From contig JANPJM010000035.1 in the NCBI GenBank assembly GCA_031425525.1, positions 1 to 64,000 on the forward strand: a stretch of 64,000 bases of DNA, read 5' to 3'. Shown here piece by piece: positions 6,945 to 15,113 of this stretch; positions within the stretch are counted from its first letter, which is position 1, and the number at the start of each line of letters is the position of its first letter. A program made the position numbers and the translations under genes. Under the pieces are notes generated by a model. That model did no database searches, was not told the origin of the DNA, and saw only the letters and a program-made list of their open reading frames with translations. Origin of the DNA: JANNMJ01 sp031425525 (lineage in GTDB: Bacteria; Bacteroidota; Bacteroidia; Cytophagales; Hymenobacteraceae).

Positions 6945-8375
6945 TCACTTCCCCCTCCCCTGCAAGATGATCTTGATCGTGAACAGCATCACCCGGAAGT
7001 CCATCGCCAGGCTCATATTCTCGATGTACAGGATGTCGTAGCGCAAGCGCTTGACCATTTCATCGACGGTGCTGGCGTAGCCGTATTTCACTTGGCCGAG
7101 GCTGGTGATGCCGGGGCGCACGCGGTGCAGGTGCCGATAGTGCGGGGCGAGCTGCATAATCTGATCAATGAAAAACTGCCGCTCCGGGCGCGGGCCGACG
7201 AGGCTCATCTCGCCGCGCACCACGTTCCAGAACTGCGGCAACTCGTCGAGACGCACCTTGCGCATGAACCGCCCCCACGGCGTGATGCGCGGGTCGTGGT
7301 CGGAGGAGAGGGCGGGGCCGGCGCGTTCGGCATCGACGTACATCGACCGAAATTTCCAGATTTTGAACGGCTCACCGCCTAAACCGATCCGCTGCTGACC
7401 GTAGAAAATCGGCCCCGGCGACGACCACCGCACCATCAGCGCCACGGCCGCGTAACCGGGCGAGAAGATCAGCAGAAACAGCGCCGACGCCACCACATCG
7501 ATCACCCGCTTCGTGACGGCTTGCCACACGGGCAGCAAATCCTGCTTGATTTCGATGAGCGGCGTGCCGAACAAATGGCTCACCTTGACCGAGCCGAGCA
7601 GAATCTGGTACAAGTCGGGTAAAATGCTGACCCGCACGTTGTTTACCTCATCGAGCAGCCCCAGAATCTCCTCGATGGTCTTGTGTTCGGCGGGCTCGAT
7701 GGCGATGATGACTTCCTCGATGCGGTGTTCGGCCACCAGTTCGGGCAAGCGCGTGTAGAAGCCCAGATTGCGCAATTCGCGCGGTAGGTGCGGGTCAGGG
7801 GTATCAAAAACCGGCACGTACCCCACGAAATGCAAGCCCAGGTGCCGGTTGAACGATTCAAGCTCTTGGTAGACCTCGGCAGCGCGGGCGTTGGCGCCGA
7901 TCAGTAGCGTATTGAAGGCGATATCGCGCCGCAAAACCAGTTGCTGAATAGAGGTCACGACGAGCAAACGCGCCACCAACGCGAACAGAAAATGCAGGAG
8001 AAAATAGGCTGTAACCGTCTTGTAATAAGCGCGGTAATAATGCACCCCTTCATCGTCGAGGAGCAGCGCGAAGAACACGATGATGCACCCCAACGCCGCT
8101 ACCTGCCCCAGCCCCACCAACTCGCGCACGCGGCTCTTGCGGAAGATGTCCCGGTACTGCCCGAACAGCCCGTACAGGCCCACCCAAAACAACCCGATAG
8201 CCACCGCTGCCAACCCCAGCGAAAACAGTTCATCGGGTTTGAACGGCACGCCGCCGCTAACCTCACGCAACAAATACCGCCGAACGCCGAAGAACGCGAT
8301 CCACGCCAGCACGGCGGCGCCAAAATCGGCGAGCAGCAGCTTGATGAGTTGCAGATTACGGCGGGCGCGCTCCAT
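6945..8375 (-). CDS. Exopolysaccharide polyprenyl phosphoglycosyltransferase (WbaP/WcaJ-like)
   Basis: The enzyme starts exopolysaccharide or O-unit synthesis by moving a sugar-1-phosphate onto undecaprenyl phosphate at the inner membrane. The 476-residue protein has about four N-terminal membrane spans, a Rossmann-like CoA-binding-3 domain (about 150-270), one more membrane segment and a C-terminal bacterial sugar transferase domain. The latter shows KIWKFRSM, RLDELPQFWNV and MSLVGPRPE, all diagnostic. The ATG at 8375 is preferred to a TTG ten codons upstream. No other polysaccharide genes are adjacent, which is common for this initiating enzyme in the phylum. Confidence 0.92.
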   Translation of the reverse strand: MERARRNLQLIKLLLADFGAAVLAWIAFFGVRRYLLREVSGGVPFKPDELFSLGLAAVAIGLFWVGLYGLFGQYRDIFRKSRVRELVGLGQVAALGCIIVFFALLLDDEGVHYYRAYYKTVTAYFLLHFLFALVARLLVVTSIQQLVLRRDIAFNTLLIGANARAAEVYQELESFNRHLGLHFVGYVPVFDTPDPHLPRELRNLGFYTRLPELVAEHRIEEVIIAIEPAEHKTIEEILGLLDEVNNVRVSILPDLYQILLGSVKVSHLFGTPLIEIKQDLLPVWQAVTKRVIDVVASALFLLIFSPGYAAVALMVRWSSPGPIFYGQQRIGLGGEPFKIWKFRSMYVDAERAGPALSSDHDPRITPWGRFMRKVRLDELPQFWNVVRGEMSLVGPRPERQFFIDQIMQLAPHYRHLHRVRPGITSLGQVKYGYASTVDEMVKRLRYDILYIENMSLAMDFRVMLFTIKIILQGRGK

Positions 8376-8416
8376 TCGGGCTGCTGATACGGGGCTACTG
8401 AACAACAGATTACGCG

Positions 8417-9412
8417 TTACAACGGCCGCACGAGGCGGACATTGTCGATGGAGAATACATCATCGGCCGCGCCCGTGGGGAAGCCTTTGAAGAAGACTTG
8501 AAAGTTGAGCGATAAGTCGTTTTGGCGGCTCACCTCATCCGTCAGATTCACATACAGCTTCGTCCAAGTGCGCGAGGGGTAAACGGTCAGGTCGGCGGCT
8601 TCGGTGGTGGGTGCTGAAGTGGTGCCGTAGCGCATACCCACCTGAAAGGGCATCGTCGAGCGATATTCAAGCTCCAAATAAATGGGTGCGCCTTTTTGCG
8701 GCAACCCGCCGACCCACGAGGAGGATAGAATGAAGGCATCGGTGTTACCGACAGCAAACCCCGTTACCTGCCCAAAGCGGTCGGCACGCCCATTTTCCGT
8801 CGCTCCGCCTAGGTGTTGTAAGCCCGTATTGGTCGGCTGAAGGTCGAAGGCTCGGGTTTCGCCAGCGTTCGTAAAATCATCCCTAACATCGAACGCGCCC
8901 ACGGCGGTGGCGCCGTTGCTGTTGGTGGCGCTGAAACTAGTGGTGGGGTCGAGGCGAATGGTGGCGCCGGGCGTCAGGTTGGGCGTAGCACTCAGCGAGA
9001 TATAGAACGGATACGTGACGCGCGTGCCGCGCTGACCATCCGGAAAAATAGCCGGCACCACGCGGATGCGCGTGTTGCCTTCGCGCAGCACCGGCACTTT
9101 AGCGGGCAAATCGAACACGCCAAGCAATTGGTTTTCAGCGTAAACGAAGGCCGAGGTGATATTGGCCGTCGGCGGACTGCCGGCCACCGTGGTCGCGTTG
9201 TACACAAACGGCTCGATGCGCAGGTAGGCCGGCACCGCCTCATCGGGATTGATGATGTCGCAGCCGCTGACGGCCATCAGCAGCCCCAACGCAGCCAAAC
9301 TAACCGCCCGACCACTCCGACCGCCGAGCGCGTGCAGCGGTTTTGCCCACGCAAAGCGCCGAATTCGGCAGACTTGACGGATACGGCCGAAGCCCAAAAA
9401 AGGGTATTGCAT
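8417..9412 (-). CDS. Putative outer-membrane lipoprotein, unknown function
   Basis: A protein of up to 331 residues with no catalytic motif. A lipoprotein signal (LGLLMAVSGC) lies near residues 42-51, unusually far from the ATG at 9412, so the true start may be an internal TTG closer to it. The mature part looks all-beta. It contains a proline-rich stretch PDEAVPAYLRIEPF, sugar-binding-like strands and an end, VFSIDNVRLVRPL, that resembles the last strand of carbohydrate-binding jelly-roll domains. It lies 41 bp upstream of the phosphoglycosyltransferase on the same strand, so a role at the cell surface is plausible. The function is not known. Confidence 0.65.
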   Translation of the reverse strand: MQYPFLGFGRIRQVCRIRRFAWAKPLHALGGRSGRAVSLAALGLLMAVSGCDIINPDEAVPAYLRIEPFVYNATTVAGSPPTANITSAFVYAENQLLGVFDLPAKVPVLREGNTRIRVVPAIFPDGQRGTRVTYPFYISLSATPNLTPGATIRLDPTTSFSATNSNGATAVGAFDVRDDFTNAGETRAFDLQPTNTGLQHLGGATENGRADRFGQVTGFAVGNTDAFILSSSWVGGLPQKGAPIYLELEYRSTMPFQVGMRYGTTSAPTTEAADLTVYPSRTWTKLYVNLTDEVSRQNDLSLNFQVFFKGFPTGAADDVFSIDNVRLVRPL

Positions 9413-9540
9413 AGCTGAAAATGGTAGCGGGCGATGCCGCAAGGCGTAAACGGCGGGCGAGCGCCCTAACTTTCGGGCCAGAACCGCCGGCAGGGCGCAT
9501 CGGGGCCTTCCCGGCTTCGGCTCCCGCCGTAAACGCCCCG

Positions 9541-10341
9541 ATGCGCAAAAATAGCGCACCCTGCGGGCCGCCGCCCGGTTCATCACCCACTTCGCTTCGT
9601 TTCGTCGGCTCCGTGCGCCCCGCTCCCACCCCATTTCCGCTCCTGACCGCCGCCGACGATGCCCCCGTCGATCAGGGGCGGCGGGCGGCGCTCGTGCGGC
9701 AGCTACGGGCGCGGGGCATCGCCGATGAACGCGTACTGACGGCCGTGGGCGCCGTACCGCGCCACTTGTTTTTCGACCCCGGTCTCGCCTCGCAAGCGTA
9801 TCAGGATAAGGCGTTTCCGATTGGCGCGGGCCAAACCATCTCGCAGCCGTACACGGTGGCGTACCAATCGGCCTTGCTGGGCGTGAAGCCCCACGAGCGC
9901 GTCCTGGAAGTAGGTACGGGCTCCGGCTATCAGGCGTGCGTGTTGGTGGCGCTGGGCGCCGACGTGCATTCCGTGGAACTGGAACCGAGTTTGAGCGCCC
10001 GCGCCCGGCGGTTGCTGGCCCGGCTTGGCGCGCGCGCGGCCCTGTACGTCGGCGATGGCGCGGCGGGCCTACCGGAAGCGGCACCGTTTGCGGGCATCCT
10101 CGTCACGGCGGGGGCGCGCACCGTGCCGCCCGCGCTGCTGCGGCAGTTGGGGGTGGGCGGACGGTTGGTGGTGCCCGTCGGCCCCTCCGACGGCGAGCAG
10201 CGAATGCACCGCATCGTGCGCGAATCGGCGACGGAATTTCGGCAGGAAATTTTTGAAGCTTTTCGCTTCGTACCGTTGCGCGGGTCTTCGGCGGGCGCGC
10301 AGCCGAACAGTGAGCGCATCGGCGGAACCAATCGAATGTAA
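9541..10341 (+). CDS. pcm: Protein-L-isoaspartate O-methyltransferase
   Basis: The enzyme methylates L-isoaspartyl residues in damaged proteins so they can be repaired. The catalytic core shows AFPIGAGQTISQPY (active-site loop), VLEVGTGSGYQACVL (SAM-binding motif I) and GRLVVPVG. Typical members have 205-220 residues. The core here begins near TAADDAPVDQGRRAALV, so the true start may be a non-ATG codon downstream of the ATG at 9541, and up to about 40 N-terminal residues are doubtful. The gene is divergent from the lipoprotein gene ending at 9412. Confidence 0.87.
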   Translation: MRKNSAPCGPPPGSSPTSLRFVGSVRPAPTPFPLLTAADDAPVDQGRRAALVRQLRARGIADERVLTAVGAVPRHLFFDPGLASQAYQDKAFPIGAGQTISQPYTVAYQSALLGVKPHERVLEVGTGSGYQACVLVALGADVHSVELEPSLSARARRLLARLGARAALYVGDGAAGLPEAAPFAGILVTAGARTVPPALLRQLGVGGRLVVPVGPSDGEQRMHRIVRESATEFRQEIFEAFRFVPLRGSSAGAQPNSERIGGTNRM

Positions 10342-10476
10342 CTACCTCTTGAGGCAAAGCGTCTTTTCCGATGCAACGCTAGCCCACAATTTCGTAACTT
10401 TCGGACAAATCGAGGTCAGGATTTGTAATCCGGCGGCTGATTCGTTTTTCAATTCATTTTCCCTCCTCTCTTCAGA
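10342..10476 (+). promoter_or_regulatory. Leader of the first M43 protease gene: -7-like box plus hairpin
   Basis: TAACTTTC at 10395-10402 resembles the -7 box. It is followed by the inverted repeat ACAAATC/GATTTGT (10405-10426, 8-nt loop) and a pyrimidine-rich leader up to the ATG at 10477. The reading as promoter and leader is inference. Confidence 0.4.
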
Positions 10477-12693
10477 ATGAAGAAAACCCTACTTTGCGCA
10501 GCCCTCGGAGTGGCCGCGCTACTGGGTACTTCCCGGTCGGTGAACGCCCAAACGCTCGGCCGCTGGTGCGCCACCGACGAGCATAACGCCGAACTGGAAC
10601 GCACATACCACAACCCACAGCTCGCCGCCGAGCGCCGCGCCGCCGATGCCCTCGCCGAGCGCCTGCAACAGGACGATGTGTTTGCCCGCCAGTTCGCGGC
10701 GCAACACCGTACAACGTCCGCATCGCGCATTGTGCCGGTGGTGGTACACGTGGTAACGAAATGCGGCAACACCACGCTGCTGAAAACCGGGATCGAATCG
10801 GGGATGGCGCAGCTCAACGCCGACTGGCAGCGGCTGAACGCCGATACGATTTACACGCGGGCGCCGTTTCAGCCGTACGCCGCTGATCTCGATATCGAGT
10901 TCCGACTTGCCAAGCTCGACTTGCAAGGCAACTCGTTCGATGGCATTCACCGCGTGACCGATGTTGCGACCGATGCCGTGAACCCGCGCGATTTGATCAA
11001 AACCGTTGTGCCATCGTGGACGGGCTACTTCAACATCTGGATCGTGGACGCCATTTCGGCCGGCTCCGGCTCGCCGGGCGGCATCATCCTCGGGTACGCG
11101 CAGTTCCCCGGCACCGGTCCCTGGACAAGCTGGGGTCTGGTGATGCGCTACGACGACTGGACGGCCAACCCCATCAGCAACGGCCGCACGGCGGCCCACG
11201 AAATGGGGCACTGCTTCAACCTGCGTCACTCGTTCACCGATGGCGGTGGGTGTGGGACGGGTTGCACGTCATCCGGCGATTTGGTTTGCGACACGCCCCC
11301 ATCCGCCTCCTCCTACGAGCCGTGCTTCCGCAACAGCCCGCGCAACACCTGCGCTAATGATGTCTCGGCCGGCTCGCCTTACACGACCAACGTGTTCGAC
11401 CAGGACGAGAACTACATGAGCTACAACAACTGCCAGAACATGTTTACCCGCGGCCAGAAAGCGCGGGTAGATGCGGCAATTGCCACTTATCCCTACCTCA
11501 CCAATCTCATCAGCCCCGCCAACCTGTTGCGCACGGGCGTCGCCGATGGGCAAGTAGTACCGGCTGCGCCGCCGGTGGCGTACCTCAACTCGTGCCAGCT
11601 TTCGCGGCAGGGCGACGAGATCGTGGCGTGCGTCGGGCGCAACGTGCTGTTCACGGATGCTTCGCACGGCGCCGACGTGACGGGCGTAAACTGGACGTTC
11701 TCGAACGCCACGCCCGCCACTTCCACCGATCCCAACCCCACGGTGGTGTTCTCGACCCCTGGGTTGCAAACCGTGACCCTGACGGCCACCGGCCCGACCG
11801 GTACCAGCGCCGTGCTCACGATTCCGGTACGCGTGCTGCCCGCCGGGCAAGTAACTCCGCTGACGGAGAGCTTCGAGAGCAATCAGTTGCTCACCAGCGG
11901 CGTTTGGCGGACGGAAACATCGTCGTACACCAACCCCAATACGTGGCGGCAAGTGGCGCTGGTTACGCCGGCCGTCACTACGGAAGGCGATACCGCCATC
12001 CGCGCTGCACTGGGCGGCGTGCCCGCCGGCACCAAGCTGACGCTTTATTCGGCGGCCCTCGATACGCGCAACCTTGCTAACTCGAACCCCATCCCGACGT
12101 TGCAATACGACATAGCGTATTCGCGCCGCTCGACCACGAGCGCCGATGAGTTACGGGTTTCATTTTCGAATGATTGCGGCCGAACCTGGATCATTAGGCG
12201 GACGCAAGCCGGCGCGGCCCTCTCGACGAACGGCACTACGTTGGCAACCAACTTCATCCCGAATGCGCTTACGCAGTGGCGTACCGAATCCATCGCCCTG
12301 ACTGGCCCCTTCTTCAACCAAGCCAATATGATGGTGCGGTTTGAAGCCACATCGGCGGCCAGCGGCAACAACCTCTACCTCGACAATATCCGCCTCGGCG
12401 GCCGGCCCCTAGGCATTACCGAAGCGTTGGCCGCTGCCGGGGTCTCGCTCGCGCCGAACCCCCTGACGGTGGAAACCGGCCTGCGCTTCTCGCTGGAGCG
12501 CGCTACCCGCGTGGGCGTGGCCGTGCGCGATGTCTTGGGTCGCCCTGTGCTGACCGATGCTACCCGCACCTACGTGCCCGGCAACCACGAGCTGCCGCTC
12601 GCCGCCCGCCTGCAAGGCGCCGCGCCCGGCGTCTACGTGGTGACGTTGGAACTCGACGGCCGCGTGTACTCGCAGAAGCTACTGATTCAATAA
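10477..12693 (+). CDS. Secreted M43 metalloprotease with PKD and T9SS sorting domains (paralogue 1)
   Basis: A 738-residue exported zinc endopeptidase of the pappalysin/cytophagalysin family. A signal peptide (about 1-25) is followed by a propeptide, then the catalytic domain with HEMGHCFNLRH (H241, E242, H245, H251) and the Met-turn NYMSYNNC. A PKD-like beta domain with VNWTFSNATPATS comes next (about 400-460), then a jelly-roll region, and a C-terminal T9SS type A sorting domain (SLAPNPLT to YSQKLLIQ). T9SS should carry it to the cell surface or medium. It is the first of three tandem paralogues and has its own terminator downstream. It is the most divergent in the active-site loop (CFNLRHSF versus YLGLxHTW). 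Confidence 0.93.
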   Translation: MKKTLLCAALGVAALLGTSRSVNAQTLGRWCATDEHNAELERTYHNPQLAAERRAADALAERLQQDDVFARQFAAQHRTTSASRIVPVVVHVVTKCGNTTLLKTGIESGMAQLNADWQRLNADTIYTRAPFQPYAADLDIEFRLAKLDLQGNSFDGIHRVTDVATDAVNPRDLIKTVVPSWTGYFNIWIVDAISAGSGSPGGIILGYAQFPGTGPWTSWGLVMRYDDWTANPISNGRTAAHEMGHCFNLRHSFTDGGGCGTGCTSSGDLVCDTPPSASSYEPCFRNSPRNTCANDVSAGSPYTTNVFDQDENYMSYNNCQNMFTRGQKARVDAAIATYPYLTNLISPANLLRTGVADGQVVPAAPPVAYLNSCQLSRQGDEIVACVGRNVLFTDASHGADVTGVNWTFSNATPATSTDPNPTVVFSTPGLQTVTLTATGPTGTSAVLTIPVRVLPAGQVTPLTESFESNQLLTSGVWRTETSSYTNPNTWRQVALVTPAVTTEGDTAIRAALGGVPAGTKLTLYSAALDTRNLANSNPIPTLQYDIAYSRRSTTSADELRVSFSNDCGRTWIIRRTQAGAALSTNGTTLATNFIPNALTQWRTESIALTGPFFNQANMMVRFEATSAASGNNLYLDNIRLGGRPLGITEALAAAGVSLAPNPLTVETGLRFSLERATRVGVAVRDVLGRPVLTDATRTYVPGNHELPLAARLQGAAPGVYVVTLELDGRVYSQKLLIQ

Positions 12694-12707
12694 AAAACCA
12701 TCTTGGC

Positions 12708-12744
12708 AAACGCCCGTCTGAACAATCGCTTCAGACGGGCGTTT
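12708..12744 (+). terminator. Intrinsic terminator after paralogue 1
   Basis: AAACGCCCGTCTGA and its exact complement TCAGACGGGCGTTT are separated by 9 nt and end in a short T-rich stretch, 15 bp after the stop codon. This suggests that the first protease is transcribed separately from the next one. Confidence 0.85.
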
Positions 12745-12783
12745 TACTTCTTCCTTTCATCCGCCCAACCTGCCTAGAGCATA

Positions 12784-15000
12784 ATGCTACCTCGTTTTTT
12801 CTTGCGCTTGCTGCCATCGGCGGCGGCGCTGCTATTGAGTGGCGCCGCGCTGGCGCAATCGGCTGCTCCCGTAGCCCACCCCAAGCCGTGCGGCACCGAC
12901 CAGGCCATGCGCGAAGCCCTCGGCGCCGGTTACGACCAGTGGTGGGCCGGCTACAAGCAGCAGCTTGCCGACATACAACATACCGCGGCCCGGCCGCCGG
13001 GTTCGCCGCCCGCCGGGCCGCGCCTCATCGTGCCGGTGGTCGTGCATATCATCCATACCAACGGTAACGATAACATCAGCGACGCGCAGGTGTATGATGC
13101 CATCCGCATCACGAACGAGGTGTTTCAGGAATTAGACCCTGATTCCTCGCAGGTCATTCCGTACTTCAAACCCCGGATCGGCAATGCCAACATTGAGTTC
13201 CGGCTCGCCCGTCTTGATCCGCAGGGCAATTGCACCACGGGCATCACGCGGCACGTCTCGAACCTGACCAACTCGGCGGGCGAAAACGTGAAAGCGCTGC
13301 CCGGTGCCCGCTGGACGCCGCAACGCTACCTCAACGTGTGGGTGGTGGAGAATATCGCGAGCGGTGCGGCGGGGTACTCCTATCTGCCGTGCGGGGTAGG
13401 GCCGTCGCAGGAAGGTATCGTGATTCTGAACGATTACTTCGGCTCCATCGGCCGGGCGCCGGGGTCGCAGTACAACGCCAAGTCGTTTCCGCACGAAGTA
13501 GGACATTATTTGGGCTTGCCGCACACCTGGGGCCGCACCAATACGCCCGGCCTATCAACCAACTGTTCCGACGACGACGGCATCACCGACACCCCCAACA
13601 CCGTGGGGTATTCGTTTGTGTGCAACACCAATTCCCCGGCGTGCCCCGGCGACCCCGACTTGTACTCCAACGTGCAGAACGTGATGGACTATGCCGGGTG
13701 CCCGGCGATGTTTACCCAAGGCCAGGCCACGGTCATGAACCGGGGTATCGTGTCGGCTTTCGCGTGCCGCACCCTGTTGGGCAGCGCAGCCAACGCCACC
13801 GCGACGGGCACCGCCACGGGTCAGGTTATCGCGCCGTGCTTACCAGTTGCCGCCCTCACGGCCGTTGGCGGTACCAGCAGCGAACCCGTGCAACGGGTTT
13901 GCACCGGCGATTCGGTGCGGTTCCGGGGTGAAGCGTACAATCTGGCGCCCGGCGAAACTGTGAGCTTCCGGTGGCGCTTCCCTGGTGGGCAACCCGCCAC
14001 CAGCACCTCGCAGACACCTACAGTCACGTACCCGACACCCGGACTGTACAACGTGATTCTGGCAGCAACGTCGGCGGGTGGCACCGATTCGGTGGTGCAA
14101 GCCGGCTACGTGCGCGTGATGAGTACGACCGGCGGCCTGACGACGCCTTCCGTCGAGACGTTCGACAATCCGCAGTTTCCGCTCAACCCCGCCGACCCGC
14201 TCAAAAACTGGGACGTGGTGCCGGTTTCCGGGCCGGGCTCTATTTCGTGGGAGTACACCGGCGCGGCCGCTACGCAGGGTACGGGCTCGGTGCGGCTCCG
14301 GCTGCCATCAACCGTAATCGACCGGGAGTACGACCTGGTTTCGCCGAACATCGTGCTGGCAACCAGCATTCAGCGGCCGTACCTCTACTTCAAGCGGGCG
14401 TACGCGAGGCGTAATGCGATGAACGAAGACCGCATGACGATCAGCGTTTCCTTCGACTGCGGCCGTTCCTGGATCACGCGCGGCAGCAGTGCCATCCGGT
14501 CAGCAACGCAACTCGCGACCGGGCCTACTTCGGGCGCTACGTTCGTGCCTACCGCTTCGCAGTGGCGCGCCGATTCGATGCTGATTTCGTCGGGTACGCT
14601 GGCGGCGGGTTCGCACGTGATGGTGCGCTTCCGGGTGACTTCCGACCGAGGTAACGTGCTGTATCTGGACGATTTGCTCGTAAAATCGCCCATCCCGACC
14701 GGGCTGGCGGCCGACCAGGCCGGTACGCGTGCCGCACTCAACATCTACCCCAACCCCACCACCGACGGCGATGCCGCCGTGCGCGTGACCACCGGTACCA
14801 CCGGCACGGCCACGCTGCGCGTCTACGATGCCGCCGGGCGCTTGCTCGGGCGGGCGGTTACGGTGCCTACTACCGCAGTCGGGCAGGCCACGGAGGTCAG
14901 CCTCCGCTCGGTGGCCGGCGCCCTGCGCGGCGGCGTGTACGTGGTGGAACTGACCACGGCCGATGGTTTCCGCCTGACCCAGCGCGCGCTGGTGTATTAA
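12784..15000 (+). CDS. Secreted M43 metalloprotease with PKD and T9SS sorting domains (paralogue 2)
   Basis: The 738-residue paralogue has a signal peptide ending near ALAQ, the characteristic PCGTDQAMREALG start of the proregion, and a catalytic domain with HEVGHYLGLPHTW (H237, E238, H241, H247) and NVMDYAGC. A PKD domain with VSFRWRFPGG follows, then a jelly-roll segment and a T9SS sorting domain starting near NIYPNPTT and ending RALVY. It is much closer to paralogue 3 than to paralogue 1: both share the PCGTD start, the SCDDD-like metal site region and the WRFPGGQPATST motif. A secreted nutritional or virulence-type protease is the usual role of the family. Confidence 0.93.
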   Translation: MLPRFFLRLLPSAAALLLSGAALAQSAAPVAHPKPCGTDQAMREALGAGYDQWWAGYKQQLADIQHTAARPPGSPPAGPRLIVPVVVHIIHTNGNDNISDAQVYDAIRITNEVFQELDPDSSQVIPYFKPRIGNANIEFRLARLDPQGNCTTGITRHVSNLTNSAGENVKALPGARWTPQRYLNVWVVENIASGAAGYSYLPCGVGPSQEGIVILNDYFGSIGRAPGSQYNAKSFPHEVGHYLGLPHTWGRTNTPGLSTNCSDDDGITDTPNTVGYSFVCNTNSPACPGDPDLYSNVQNVMDYAGCPAMFTQGQATVMNRGIVSAFACRTLLGSAANATATGTATGQVIAPCLPVAALTAVGGTSSEPVQRVCTGDSVRFRGEAYNLAPGETVSFRWRFPGGQPATSTSQTPTVTYPTPGLYNVILAATSAGGTDSVVQAGYVRVMSTTGGLTTPSVETFDNPQFPLNPADPLKNWDVVPVSGPGSISWEYTGAAATQGTGSVRLRLPSTVIDREYDLVSPNIVLATSIQRPYLYFKRAYARRNAMNEDRMTISVSFDCGRSWITRGSSAIRSATQLATGPTSGATFVPTASQWRADSMLISSGTLAAGSHVMVRFRVTSDRGNVLYLDDLLVKSPIPTGLAADQAGTRAALNIYPNPTTDGDAAVRVTTGTTGTATLRVYDAAGRLLGRAVTVPTTAVGQATEVSLRSVAGALRGGVYVVELTTADGFRLTQRALVY

Positions 15001-15057
15001 TGAAGTAACGCGGCCATTCTGTCCGCGTTATGCTTTCGGCATTCAATGATTTTCCCG

Positions 15058-15101
15058 GCGCGCGGCTGTTCTTTTTCGGAGGAAGAGCCGCGCGCTTCTT
15101 T
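15058..15101 (+). terminator. Hairpin with T-rich tail between paralogues 2 and 3
   Basis: CGCGCGGCT and AGCCGCGCG pair around a loop of about 20 nt and are followed by CTTCTTTT. It lies 57 bp after the stop of paralogue 2 and just before the start chosen for paralogue 3, so it is either a terminator or part of a leader. Confidence 0.65.
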
Positions 15102-15113
15102 TCGGTGCTTTTG

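Noticed and set aside
8417..10084. Lipoprotein gene extended upstream through the pcm region
   Set aside because: The extra 220 codons are antisense to pcm and low in quality; the ATG at 9412 is the latest ATG before the lipoprotein signal.
15030..15113. Earlier ATG for the third M43 protease
   Set aside because: It would put 28 residues before the signal peptide and pass through the terminator-like hairpin; the ATG at 15114 gives the same length as the paralogues.
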